From contig NC_134542.1 of assembly GCF_050624435.1 (NCBI RefSeq), positions 9,755,497 to 9,819,496 on the forward strand: a stretch of DNA of 64,000 nucleotides, in the 5' to 3' direction. Shown in pieces: positions 32,745 to 44,159 of the stretch (position 1 is its first letter; each line of letters opens with the position of its first letter). Under the pieces are notes generated by a model. It searched no databases. It saw only the letters and a list, made by a program, of their open reading frames with translations, and was not told the DNA's origin. The position numbers were made by a program, and so were the translations under genes. This stretch comes from Tenrec ecaudatus. Its lineage: Eukaryota; Chordata; Mammalia; Afrosoricida; Tenrecidae.

Positions 32745-33249
32745 TGTGGGAGTTACATCATTTCATGTCACCTCGAGGATTTTAAAAGTGAAGGGGTCAA
32801 CCTGTCAATCACGTCACAGCCCGATGATGCCTCCTTACGGGCATGGCCTTCTCATGAGGATTCTGGGACCATCTTCTCTTCCTCCCTGGAGGCAGGACAC
32901 ACTCTCTCTCTGCTTCACGTTCCTGCTGCCAAGTCACAGGGAATCATGCTGATGGCAGCCAAATCCCTGGTGATGCTTCTATTGGATCCACAAGACTTTT
33001 CACCTGCCTGCCTGTGATCTTCCTGCATTTGGTATCAATGTCAGTGGCTACATGAGTTTAAAGAGGAATTTATGGACTAGTATTGAACTTATGGGCTAAT
33101 ATTGGACTTGTCGACTTAAGATTGGGGCTCTTGGTATGGACAGGGCTGGGATGTTTTCTCAATATACATTACTCATTGATATAAAGCTCTCTCTTATACA
33201 TATATGAATATCTCTGGATTTGTTTCTCTAGTCCACCCGGCCTACGACA
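32745..33249 (+). mobile_element. Solo LTR, MLT1-like family A, inside RTE
   Basis: 505 bp bounded by a perfect 5-bp target duplication AGCAC (32740-32744 and 33250-33254). Starts TGTGGGAGTTACATC and ends CACCCGGCCTACGACA. RTE sequence resumes immediately after the duplication. Confidence 0.9.
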
Positions 33250-33303
33250 AGCACGATTAAGTGTTCTAGAATTGCTATTCTTTGTTACCCATAATGCATT
33301 TAT

Positions 33304-33562
33304 TATGACTCTGTTGTTAGATGCCATCGGATTGGTTTGAACTCACAGCAACTCTATGTACAACAGATCAGAACTCTGCCCTGTTTTAAGCTCTTTATGT
33401 CCGAGCTAATTGTTGCATCTACTTTGCCAATCCAGCTTGGCTAGGGTTTTTCTCTTTCTCACTGCCCACTCCTTTACCAAGCATTTTGTCATTTTCCATG
33501 GACTGGCCTCTTTTGATGCCTGTCCAAAGCATGTGAGATGAATTCTTACCATCATCGCTTGT
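33304..33562 (-). mobile_element. Short RTE 3' fragment nested in RTE
   Basis: Begins with an RTE antisense tail (GTTGTTAGATGCCATCGGAT) and runs through TTTACCAAGCATTTTGTC and TCTTACCATCATCGCTTG before the host reverse-transcriptase region resumes. About 25 bp of host sequence seems to be missing at the junction, so a deletion accompanied the insertion. Confidence 0.6.
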
Positions 33563-35479
33563 AAGAATCGATAAAATAGCAGTAAACATCTGTTTGTTAG
33601 TCCATGCTTTCAGAAATATCCATCTGACATCAGCAATGGTATCACTCACTCCACTTCCACTTCTGAATCTAGTTTGAATTTCTGATCGTTCCCTATTGAT
33701 GTTCTGCTGCAATCGTGTTAGAATTATCTTAAGTGAAATTTTCTTTGTATGTGATTTAAATTATATTGTGTTATAATTTCCAGATAATCCTGGAACACCT
33801 TTTATTTTTTTTTTTTTTGAGTGGAAACAAATTTGGATCTCTTTCATTCAATTAGTCAGGTACTTGGCTTCCAAATATCATGGCATAAATGTGTGCTGTA
33901 TTTGTTTGTTGAAACATTTCAATTGATGTTCAGTCAATTTGTTTGTGGAAATATCTCAACTGGTATCCAGCCACTACCTGGGTCCTTATTTCATGCCGCT
34001 GCTCTCAGCGTGGATCTCTTCCTTCAATGTGCGTGGTTCTTGGTCATGTGATGCCTCCTGAAATATTTGAACATTGACCGATTCTTTTTGGTCCAGTGAT
34101 TCTGTGTGTTCCTTCTATCTTCTTTTGATGCTTCCTGCATCATTGATTATTTTGTTCATGGAATCCTTTAATATTGTGCCTTGAGGCTTCATTTTGCTTT
34201 CCTTTGGGTCTTTCAGCTTGGGAAATGCCAAACAGGTCCTTCCCTTTTGGTTTTTAACTGTAGGTCTTTGCACATTTCATTATAATACCTTACTTTGTGT
34301 TCTCTAGCAGTTCTTTGAAAGCTTGTTTAATTCTTTTACTACATAATTTCTTGCTACCTTTTAAAATCTATATTCAAGAGCAGATTATAAAGTCTCTTCT
34401 GACATCCATTTAGGTCTTTTCTTTCTTTCCAGTCTCTTAATGACCTTTGGGTTTTTTGAGATGTATGGGACCCTTGATTTCATGCCACAGTTAACCTCGT
34501 CTTCGGCGATTACTGTTCATTTTGTGCATCAAATATATTCTTGGGGTGATCTCAGAATTCATGCAGGGTAGAAGCAAGGTCATGCTTTTGGTCTTGTGAA
34601 CTTGTTTTAGTTTTCTTCAACTTCCCATTGAAATTATTTGTGTGGGTGTGCTTTATCTCTCTTTATTGATTTTAAATAGTTTATTGGAAGTTCTTACAGC
34701 TCTTAAAACAATCCACACATCAATTATATGAATCACACTTGTACATATGTTGCCAGCATCATTTAAAAAATATTTTCACTCTACTCGAGACCTTGGTTTC
34801 ACCTTCTATTTTTTCCCCTTCCTCCCCAACCCTTCCACCCTCGTGAACCCTTGATAAATTATATATTACTTTTATCATTTTCATATCTTACACCGTCCTC
34901 TGTCTCTCTTCAACCACATTTCTGTTATTCCTTCCCCTGGGGGAGGAGGAGTTATATGTCAATCATTGCAATCAATTTTCTCTTTTTCCCCCCTTCCCCT
35001 CACCCCGCTTTCCCTCTACCTCATGGTATTGCCACTCCCATTACTGTTCATGAAGGGTTTATCTGTCCTACATTCCATGTGTTGAGAGCTCTTATCTGTA
35101 CCAATGTACATACTCTGGTCTAGCTGGATTTGTAAGGTAGAGTTGGGGTCATGATAGTGGGTGGGGAGGAAGCATTAAAGAACTATAGGAAGGCTGTGTG
35201 TTTAGTTGGTGCTATACTGCACCCTAGCTGTCTCGTCCCTTCCTTGTGACCCTTCTGTGAAGGGATGTCCAAGTGTCTACAGATGGGCTTTGGGTCTCCA
35301 CTCTGACCCCTCATTCACCTCAATATAATTGTTTGCTTGGGATCTTTTGATACCTGTCCCCATTGAACTTGCATGATCACACAGGCTGGTGTACTTCTTC
35401 CATGTGGGCTTTGTTGCTTCCCTGGTAGGTGGTCACTTGTTTAACTTCAAGCCTTTAAGAACCTAGATGCTATATCTTT

Positions 35480-35558
35480 TATTTTAAAAATAATTTTCTT
35501 GGGGGCTCTTACAGCTCTTATCACAATCCATACATCCATCCATTTTACTAGGCATCTT
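35480..35558 (-). mobile_element. Very short L1 3' terminus nested in L1 copy C
   Basis: TTTTAAAAATAATTTTCTTG then GGGGCTCTTACAGCTCTTAT and ATCACAATCCATACATCC. This is the last 70 or so bases of an L1 placed inside the 3' UTR of another L1. Confidence 0.7.
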
Positions 35559-36103
35559 TTAATAGCCGGGCACCATCATCAGCTTTCTTCACCACATTTA
35601 CTTATGCACTAATTTTGTTGTCAGTGATCACGTAGGGAAGGTGAGTATCAAAGAATGCCAGGTTAATAGAACAAAGTGTTCTTTCTTTAAGGAAGGACTT
35701 GAGTAGAGGCCCAATGTCCATCTGCTACCTTAATACTTAAAACAAATATATGTACATAGACCTAAATCCCTATCATTATATATTAATATATTTAAATATA
35801 TACCTATATTTATACCTCTATAAGTTTCTTTTGTCTCATACTTTGTTCCTCCTTTTCCCTTCCTTCTATCCCACTATCATGTGTGACCTTCATTTGGCAC
35901 TCTGTAATTTCTCTCAGTTACATTGCACTTGATCAAATCCCATCAGACATTCTACACCCTCCCCACCCTTGATTTTAGATACCTGCTGTTCCCTAGTCAC
36001 TGAGGTTTTTGGCTTCACACTCCTTTCTCCCTACCACCTCCTCTCCCATGTCCCCTGGAACCATAGGTCCAGTTGATTACTCCTTGGGATTGTTTATCAG
36101 CCT

Positions 36104-36107
<4 letters not shown>

Positions 36108-36173
<66 letters not shown>
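36108..36173 (+). repeat. (AT)n(GA)n compound microsatellite in L1 3' UTR
   Basis: About 14 AT units followed by about 19 GA units at the same 3' UTR position as the GA run at 44092-44158. Confidence 0.95.
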
Positions 36174-36176
<3 letters not shown>

Positions 36177-37536
36177 TTTTTAAAAGGTCTATAAATAGTT
36201 ACAGGTCTGTCTGTTGACTCATGAATATTTTCTGATAGGGTCTGGTTAGGTGTTAAACCCTGCCCCTTGAGGGCATCTTATCAGCTTCTAATTCCCCCAA
36301 CTTCCCTTTCTATACAGCCCCAGAACTATTAAGTCAGTACTGTTTCTATAGAGTTACTATCCTGGATTTCATATACAGAACAATATACAAACAATGACAA
36401 TAACAAAACAAAAACAAAATAGAAATAACAGAAAATGCTCAATGAAAAAGAAAGCAGAATATATTAAAAACTAGAAATTAAAATGTGTCATAAATGATCA
36501 ATTGATGATTTGCTCAGCAGTCACCCCCTGGCTTTTAATGATTGATGAAATTGAGTTTCTCCATTGTCTCTTTGCACAGATACATTTAATTTGATTCTTG
36601 CATATTCGATGTGATGATGGCCACATGGATAGTCACCATATTAGTGGGGAAAAGAGTTTTTAAAGTCACATCATTGGTCTGCAAATTTCTGTTATGCAAT
36701 CGCTAGCATTCATTTTAATCACGAAGGTCATATTTTCCAATGATCCTTCTTTTTTACTTCCAACCTTTTCATTTTAATCACTAGTAACTATCAATACATC
36801 TTGTTTGCATGCTTGGTCAATGTCAGTTTACAGAAAATGGTAAAACACTTCACTTTCTTCACCTTTGACAATAGGGGCTGACACATAAATTTAAATAATA
36901 GTAGTATTAATGGATTATCCTTTTTTAGTGAATAAATACTATTCTATCTCTGACAGCATAGTTCAGAGTAGATCTTGAAGTGCTCTTTTTGACAATGAAT
37001 ACAATGATGTTGCTCTTCAATTCATTATTCACATATGATTAATCATTCTAGCCATTTCACATCACTAATGCCTGGGATATCTATCTTCAAGTGACCAATT
37101 GCATTTTGAGTGACTTCCAATTGTCTTCCATTCCTACTTTTGTTCCATGTTCTAATTGCTAATGAATTTTTGCTGCTTTTCCTTCTCATTTTGAGTCAGA
37201 CCACATCAGCAATGAAGGTCCTGCAGTCTTTGCTCCATCCATGATCTGACATTTAGCTCTGAGCAGGTATCTCTGCTCCAGTTGTGTTTTGAGTACCTCT
37301 CAACCCAAGGAGCCTGGTTTCCAGTACTCTGTCAGACAGTGAATGTCCCACTGCTGTTCACACGGCTTTAAGATAGGTTGGGACATATCTTACCAAGTCC
37401 TTTGAGTCTAGAAGCTCTGATGAAATCAATCCACTGTGCGTGATTCTACTGATCCCGGAAGTACTAGTGGAATCGCTTCCATCATCACAGCAAGCCGCCA
37501 CAGTGTAACAAGCTGACCTACAAATGGTGACCGTAA

Positions 37537-37730
37537 AGGTTGCTGTTGTTGTGAGGTGCTATTGAATTGGTTTAGACTCATAGTGACTTCTTGTGCAACA
37601 GAGTGAGAAACTGCCAGGTCCTGCACCATCCTCACAATTTCACAATTGTTGTTATTCTTGAGCCCATTGTTCCAGCCACTGTGTTGACCCATCTTGTCAA
37701 TCATCTTCCTCTTTTTCTCTGCTTCTCTAT
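37537..37730 (-). mobile_element. RTE LINE 3' end, antisense
   Basis: GTTGCTGTTGTTGTGAGGTG, CAGGTCCTGCACCATCCTC, TTCTTGAGCCCATTGTTCC. It abuts the 5' end of the long RTE element, giving a head-to-tail arrangement. Confidence 0.75.
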
Positions 37731-37734
37731 TGTA

Positions 37735-37812
37735 AGTAGTATGGCTTTGGAAGCCCTGTGGAACAGTTCTAACTTGTCCTATAGGATCACTATGAGCCAG
37801 AATCAATTCAGG
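37735..37812 (+). repeat. AfroSINE 3' tail, sense
   Basis: GGAAGCCCTGTGGAACAGTT, TAACTTGTCCTATAGGATCA and CTATGAGCCAGAATCAATTC. Confidence 0.75.
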
Positions 37813-37849
37813 GATCTTGTGTTTTATGTACGCAATATATATTGTTTTT

Positions 37850-38042
37850 AATGAGTGCTATCAAGTTAAGTTTGGATCATGATGATCCCGTGTGACAGAA
37901 TATAACTACCTAACAGGGTGTTCTCAACTCTAATCTTTACAGGAGCAGTTTGACAGGTCTTTATTCTATGGAGCCACTGGTTGGTTTGAGTCTCCCAATT
38001 TCTCTGTTAGAAGTGGGCATTTACTCTTAGTGCTACCAGGCC
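37850..38042 (-). repeat. AfroSINE, antisense, old
   Basis: GAGTGCTATCAAGTTAAGTT, CATGATGATCCCGTGTGAC, TATTCTATGGAGCCACTGG, and a head remnant TTAGTGCTACCAGGCC. Confidence 0.65.
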
Positions 38043-38745
38043 TTTAAAAATTTATTAGTTTAATAAATCATTTTATTGGGGGTTGTTACAGCTCTTATAA
38101 AGATACATACATCAATTCTCTCAAACACATTTGTACATATGTTGCCATCATCATTTTCAAAACCGTTTCTTTCTACTTGAATCCTTGGTATCAGCTCCTG
38201 GCTTTTCCCCCCACCTCCCTTCCCTACCTTCCCACCATAGTGAACCCTTGATAATTTATAAATTATTTTAATTTTCATATCTTACACTGTCTGCTGTTTC
38301 CCTTCACCCATGGTTCTGTGTTTGACCCCCTGGGGTGGGGGTTTATATATCCATCATTGTGATCGGTTCCCCTTTCTCCCCCTTTCCCTCCCCACTTTCC
38401 GTCTAACCTCATGGTATCGCTACTCCCATTATTGTTCCTGAGAGGGTTATCTGTCCTAGATTCCATGTGTCAAGAGCTCTTATCTGTACCAGTGTACATG
38501 TTCCATCTGGCTGGATTTGTAAGGTAGAACTGGGGTTATGATAGTGGAGGATGGGGGAATGAAGCATTACAGAACTAGAACTATTATTATTATATTAAAA
38601 TATTCCCATATGTGCATGCCTATGTTTATACCTTTATAAATGCCTTTTGCCTCCTGGTTCCTTCCTCTATTTCCTTTTACTTTCCTTCTGTCCCACTACC
38701 ATGTGCAGCCTTCATTTGGCTCTCTGTATCTCTCAGCTACACTGC

Positions 38746-39525
38746 TGTGGGAAACAAAGATTTCTCCCAAGTCACCTGCCCAAAATTTGTTAGACTGAGG
38801 ACACTGCATGCAGCTAATGGTAAAATTTACTTCCCTTGAGGCAATCAGCTGCCAGACTGCTGTCTCCTCCCACCATGGGTGGGCCTGAGCCCTGCTGCTG
38901 GGGACAATGGGCTACTTCTCCCTGAGGCTTGTGACCATTGCTTGGTGCCTGTAGGTGGGGTTTACACCCTACTGATAATGGTTCCTATAGAGACCCACAG
39001 AACAGATCAAACCCGCTCAGTGACATCATTAGGCTGTCATCCTGTATCTCGGATCTTCCCATCTTGTCACATGTATACCCCCAAGTCCTCCTCTTCCTAT
39101 TGTGTGTATATCCCTAGATTGCCCCCCTCTCATTGCTATGTAGCCCATTGTGCAATCCCTTCCTATGACCTATGACTTTACCTGTAATTAGTGGGCTTGC
39201 GCTGCCCCAAAATATATATAGGCCTGGGTTAGCAAAAAGATCTCTCTCTCAGCTCCTCTTGTGTCCTCTTGTCAGTTTCCCCTCTCCTCTCCCATCCTCA
39301 CTCCCCTGTTTCCTTGCCCCTTCTCCTCCTTCCACTTCCCCTCTCTCCCCGTGGACCACCCAGCAGGGCTGAGGTGAGCAATACTACCATGAAATGTGAC
39401 TGACTCCATTATTTCAATCTCTCTTTTATCTCTCATGCTCTTGATGACTTTAATATAATATTTATATGTCTCAACCATACAATTGTGCTGTGATTAGTGG
39501 TAGGTGCTGGCACCCCCTCTAACCA
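38746..39525 (+). mobile_element. Solo LTR, ERV2 (ERVK)-type, inside L1 copy A
   Basis: 780 bp, TG...CA ends (TGTGGGAAACAAAG / CCCTCTAACCA), flanked by a perfect 6-bp target duplication CACTGC (38740-38745 and 39526-39531). Six-base duplications fit class II (betaretrovirus-like) proviruses. A TATA-like AAAATATATATAGGCC lies at about 39210-39222, followed by a pyrimidine-rich stretch, which sets the plus orientation. L1 3' UTR sequence reads through cleanly when the LTR is removed. No coding region remains, so recombination between two LTRs removed it. Class is inferred from duplication length and layout. Confidence 0.8.
39211..39222 (+). promoter_or_regulatory. TATA-box candidate of the ERV2-type LTR
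   Basis: AATATATATAGG sits in the middle of the LTR, the usual U3 position, followed by CTGGGTTAGCAAAAAGATC. It is a predicted retroviral promoter element only. Confidence 0.5.
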
Positions 39526-41429
39526 CACTGCACTTGATCAAACTTCAGCAGACATTCTGTGCCTCCCTCACCACTGATTTTAGATCTCTTTCTGTTCCCT
39601 TGTCCCTGGGTTTGTTGGCTCCCCACTCCCTTTCCCCACCTCCTCCTTTCCCATGTTTCCCCCAAACCATCAGTCCCTTTGTTTTCTCCTCAGGATTGTT
39701 TATCCTGCCTATCTTATATAGATAGACATGGGGGTGGAGTGGGGAAATAAACAATAGCCTATAAATAGTTCCAGGTCTGTCAGGCTGAGCCTTAGGAATG
39801 TTTTCTGATCAATTGAGTCTGAAGTCTATTTTCAGGATTTCCCTGGGACTTTGTTGCTTTGTTGTCTTTGATGCTCTGTTGGGCTCCCTTTGTGTTTGGC
39901 CCCAGTGTGTGTGGGTTGGGGGAGGTGGGGTGTCAAAGGAGGCAGAATCCCTCCATTGTGTTCCAGTGCCCCCTGTAGCACTCTGGGTTAGTAAGGGGAA
40001 GTCTTGTCTCCTGGTGAGACCAACCTATGGTTTTCCCTGTGCATTGGCTTCTCTGAGATGGAATGTTGTCCTCCGGGCTTATAGGCTTGGATGCTGCTCT
40101 CTGTCTGTCTGTCTGTCTGTCTTTCCCTCCTAGTTTGCTCCAGTGTGGTTTGGACAGACCTGCTACTCTTCCTGGGCTGTATTTTCAGTGCTGTCCACTA
40201 TAGTGCATTCTTCTGGCGAGGGGCTGGGTGTTGACATAACTGGAATAGGGACTCCCAAACAAAGCTCTCTGTTAGTTCGCTGCTTCAAGCTAGTATATTG
40301 TCCTCAAGGCCTGGCGCCCCAGGTTGCAGTCTGGTCCCTCTCCCACTTTCCTGTGAAGACATAAACAATACCCTTCTTATGAGTGGATTAGTGTCCTCTC
40401 TCCCCAATGCCTTCATCGTCCCCCACCCCTTTCCCCCCCTTTTCCTCCAACCCTTTTCACCATTCTTTATGTTGGTATATTCTATGTATCTTTGGGCTTG
40501 GTCTGTTCCCTGCCCCTGTGCCTATCCCTGAACCTGTAAATCTTGTATTGAATTGCTCCTCTTCTATTCCCACTATGTTGATTGGACCTACCTCAGTGCA
40601 CTCATTTTGTACTTGTCCTTGTGTGTTTGGCTAACTTCGCTTTGCATATTTTCCTCCAACTCTTCCCATGAGACAATGTGCTTCATGTGCGCATCGCTGT
40701 TTTTAGGGATACGTAGTACTCCATTGGGTGCATGTGCCCGAGTTTTCTAAGCCACTTGTCTACTGATGGAAATTTAGTTTTTTCCAGAGCTTTATGATTG
40801 TGAATTGCACCGCAATAAACATTGGAGTGCAAATGAGTGGTCAGGATCTATTTCTTACTTCTTCTGGGTATATGTCCATGAGGGGGAATGCTGGGTCATA
40901 AGGTAGCTCAATTTCCATTTGCTTTAAATATTGACAGATTGCTTTCCACAGTGTCTGTACATATGTATAAGACCACCAGGGAATAAATAAATAGATTAAA
41001 AAAAGACCACCAGCAGTGGAGGAGAGTTCCTATCTCGCCACATCCCCTCCAACATTGGTTGCTCTCTGCTTTTTTTGAATTGGGCTATCCTCCAGGGTGT
41101 TAGGTGGTATCTCGTAGTTGTTTTAATTTGAAATTCTCTGAAGACCAAATATTGGGAACATTTTCTCATATGGTTATTGGCCATTTAGGTTTCTTCCCTG
41201 GTGAAGCTTCTGTTCAGGTCTTTTGCCCACCTCCTCAGAGGGCTCTCTGCTTCTTTCTTGCTGCAGGCTGTTAGGGAATTATATTTTAGTAATAAAACCT
41301 TTCTCTCATGTGTCCTTGCTAAAGATCTTCTCCCAGTCTGTGGCTTCTTTTATTACTCTATTGGTGAAAGTTTTCAGTGCACATAGGTGTTTTATCCTTA
41401 GTATATCCCTTTGTCAATTTCAGCTTCTT

Positions 41430-41828
41430 TTATATATACATATTTTATATATTAAATAAAATATTATTTTATATTAATATATATCATAATATTAAATGTA
41501 TATATTAATCACTTCATTGGGGCTTGTACAACTTTAATCACAATCTATATGTACATCCATTGTGTCAAGCATATTTGTATACTTGTTGCCATCATCATTC
41601 GCAAAAAAATTTGGTTTCTGCTTGAGGCCTTGGTGTCAGCTCCTCCTTTTTTTTCTCTCTCCCCACTGCTCCCTCCCTCATGAACCCTTGATAATTTACA
41701 AATTATGATTATTTTGCACTATCTTATACTGTCTGATGTCTCCCTTCACCCTCTTTTCTGTTGTCCATCCCCCAGGGAGAAGGTTATATGTAGATCCTTG
41801 TAATCGGTTCCCCCTTTCCACCCACCCT
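41430..41828 (-). mobile_element. L1 3' fragment nested in L1 copy A
   Basis: A 400-bp antisense L1 terminus: AT-rich tail, TCACTTCATTGGGGCTTGTA, TTGCCATCATCATTCGC, CCTTGATAATTTACAAATTA, GGTTATATGTAGATCCTTG. It is flanked by a 14-bp duplication AATTTCAGCTTCTT (41416-41429) and AATTTTAGCTTCTT (41829-41842), one mismatch, the signature of L1 target-primed insertion. It is younger than copy A. Confidence 0.9.
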
Positions 41829-42207
41829 AATTTTAGCTTCTTCGGTGTTTGTGCCCTTCCCTATTTTGGTTAGCCTATGTATTCCCTGTGCCAAGGTTCT
41901 CATATTTGTCCCAGTTCCTTTTTTGATGGCCCTAATTGTCTGGGGTTTTACTGTAAGATCTGTGATCCACCCTGCACTTGTTCTTGTGACACCAGGCCTT
42001 TTTAACTGCAGATAAAGTATTACTCTGTTTTTATTATCTTTGAACTACCATATAATAGGCATTCCCATTTGAATGAAGATATGATTTCTGAAATCATTTT
42101 TTGTGATGTTGCCTGGGGTTTTACCTTTCACATAAACTAGAAAACCATCCCATTACAATACAAGGTTTCAGAATCCCTTAACTTCTCAATTGAAGCTGAT
42201 TAGGCAC

Positions 42208-42664
42208 TGTGATAGTTACATGATCTGTTATCAATTTAAGTATTAAGAGTGAAGGGGTAACCTCATTTGGAGCCACTAAGGACATAAATAGCTACCGGAG
42301 GGAGGATACAGGCTCACTCCCTGCAAAACATTGCTGTGGAGAAGACACATCGAGCTAGGCTAGAGCCCTGGAGCTGAGGAGCCATGTGTAGACCTGCCAC
42401 TGCTGAGAGGCCTCTACCGCCATAAGACTTGCCACCCTCTGGCCTGTGATCTTCCTGCCTTAGGTGTCATTGCATATGTTTCATGAGTCTGAAGAGGACT
42501 TTATAGATTGGTATTGGACATATGGGCTAATATAAGACTTACGGACTTGACCTGGACCGGGCTGGGATGCTTTCTCAATATTCAACTGCTCTTCTATATA
42601 AAGCTCTTTCTGATACACATGATTGTCTATGAATTTGTTTCTCTAGTCAACCTAGACTAACACA
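42208..42664 (+). mobile_element. Solo LTR, MLT1-like family A, short form
   Basis: 457 bp with a perfect 5-bp duplication GGCAC (42203-42207 and 42665-42669). Starts TGTGATAGTTACATGATCTG, ends CAACCTAGACTAACACA. About 50 bp shorter than the other family A copies through internal deletion. Confidence 0.9.
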
Positions 42665-44091
42665 GGCACAGATAACTTTTTTTTGTAGTGAGGGACATGT
42701 TAATTTTTTATTAATAAATCATTTTTTCGGGGCTCTTAAATTTATTATAACAGTCCATACATCATTATACTAAGTAGATATGTACAAATATTGCCATCAA
42801 TAATTTCAAATCATTATCTTTCTTCTTGAGCCCCTTGATATCAGTTCCTCTTTTTCCCTCCCTCCCCTGCACTGCCACCCTCACAAACCCTTAATATATT
42901 ATATATTGTTATTTATACATATCTTACACTGCTCCTTCTATCCTTTCAGCTACCCTCCTGTTATTCATCCCCCTTGAGGGAGGGTCATTTTGCCATCATT
43001 GCTAACAGTTTCCACTCCACTCCCCTTCCTTTCCCCCTCCTTCCCATCCCTACCCTGCTGAAGTCCTTACTCATGTTACTGTTTCTGAGGGGTTTGTCTA
43101 TCCTGAATTCCATACATTTAAAGCTCTCATCTATACCTAATGTATGTGTGCCAGACTAGCTGGAGTTGCAAGGTAGGACTGAGACCATAATAGTGGGTGG
43201 AGGAAGAATTAAGGACTTCGAGAAGTGTTGTGTGTTTCATTGGTGCCATACTGCCCCTGGATATATCTTCTCTTCCGTGGATCTCTGTGCTGGAATATCC
43301 AATTATTCCTGAATGGGCTCTGGGACTCTACCTTGACTCTTCACCTTCAGCTCGATGAGGTTATTTATTTTTGAACTTCTGATGCCTGTTCCCATCAACA
43401 CCTCATGATCACACAGGCTGGTGTGCTTCTTCCATATGGGCTTTGTTGATTCCCTACTAGATGGCTGCTTGTTTGGCTTCAAGGCTTTAGGATCCCAGGT
43501 GCTATATCTTTTAATAGCCGGGCACCATCTGCTTTCTTTACCACATGTGCTTATGCACCCAATTTGTCTTCAACCGTCGTGTTAGGGAGGTGGGCATCGC
43601 CCATTGCCAGATTGTAAGAACCAAGTATTCTTGTGTTGAGGGAAAACTTGAGGAGGGGCACAAAGTTGGTCCACTCCCTCAAATATATTGCCTTATAAAT
43701 ATATTTACATATGCTAATACTCCAGGTTTATGTATTAATATATTTACATATGTATATATCTATGTTTGTATCTCTATAAATAGTTTTGCTTCCTAGTTCT
43801 TTTCTCTATTTCCTTTTACCTTCCTCCTGTCCGACTATCACCCTCACCTCTTGTGCTCAAGTCCCTCCAGAAACTCTACACCCACCTCACCCTCAATTTT
43901 AGATCCCTAGTTGTTCCCCTACCCGTGACTTTATTGCTCACCACTTCCTTTTCCCTAACTCCTCTTTGCCCCAAGTCCTCCCGGAACCATTGTTCCCATG
44001 GTTTTCTCCTCGGGTTTGCTTCTCATTCCTATCTTATATAGACAGACCTAACAAAAACACCAAACGGGACTAGAAAAAAAAAAAAAAAGTA

Positions 44092-44092
44092 A

Positions 44093-44158
<66 letters not shown>
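44092..44158 (+). repeat. (GA)n microsatellite in L1 3' UTR
   Basis: GA run with few interruptions, preceded by 15 or so A, at the position homologous to the one at 36.1 kb. Confidence 0.95.

Positions 44159-44159
<1 letters not shown>

Larger units (their letters stand above)
34644..36473 (-). mobile_element. L1 3' end (copy C), antisense, inside RTE
   Basis: Starts with a T-rich 3' terminus (TTTATTGGAAGTTCTTACAG), then 3' UTR landmarks GGTTATATGT-type block, CATGATAGTGGGTGGGG, ATGATCACACAGGCTGG, and GCACCATCATCAGCTTTCTT. Possible 14-15 bp flanking repeats, GAAATTATTTGTGT (34630-34643) and GAAATTAAAATGTGT (36474-36488), are imperfect. It carries an AT/GA microsatellite and a very short second L1 terminus. 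Confidence 0.75.
31848..37530 (-). mobile_element. Near-full-length RTE-clade LINE, antisense, interrupted three times
   Basis: RTE segments at 31848-32739, 33255-33303, 33563-34643 and 36489-37530 join to about 3.1 kb, the usual RTE length. From the left (3' end): tail, C-terminal region, reverse transcriptase (minus frame with EIQTRFRSGSGV and DTIADVRWIF, 33600-33690), then the 5' endonuclease-coding half (for example CATCTTGTTTGCATGCTTGG near 36800). The insertions are an LTR (32745-33249), an RTE 3' fragment (33304-33562) and an L1 (34644-36473). All frames are broken. Endonuclease residues were not read individually. In life the protein nicks target DNA and copies its own RNA. Confidence 0.75.
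38046..42140 (-). mobile_element. L1 copy A, antisense, 5' truncated
   Basis: 3' terminus (TAATAAATCATTTTATTGGG), long 3' UTR (38.1-40.4 kb) and the antisense C-terminal part of ORF2 (for example TGATTGTGAATTGCACCGCA near 40795, GCTTTCCACAGTGTCTGTAC near 40940, ATCTTCTCCCAGTCTGTGGC near 41325). It carries an ERV2-type LTR (38746-39525) and a nested L1 (41430-41828). The 5' truncation lies near 42.1 kb; the edge is soft. No ORF2 frame longer than about 60 codons survives. Confidence 0.8.

Noticed and set aside
548-33249. Recurrent 500-bp blocks first considered as a DNA transposon or segmental duplication
   Set aside because: TG...CA termini and 5-bp target duplications fit solo LTRs better.
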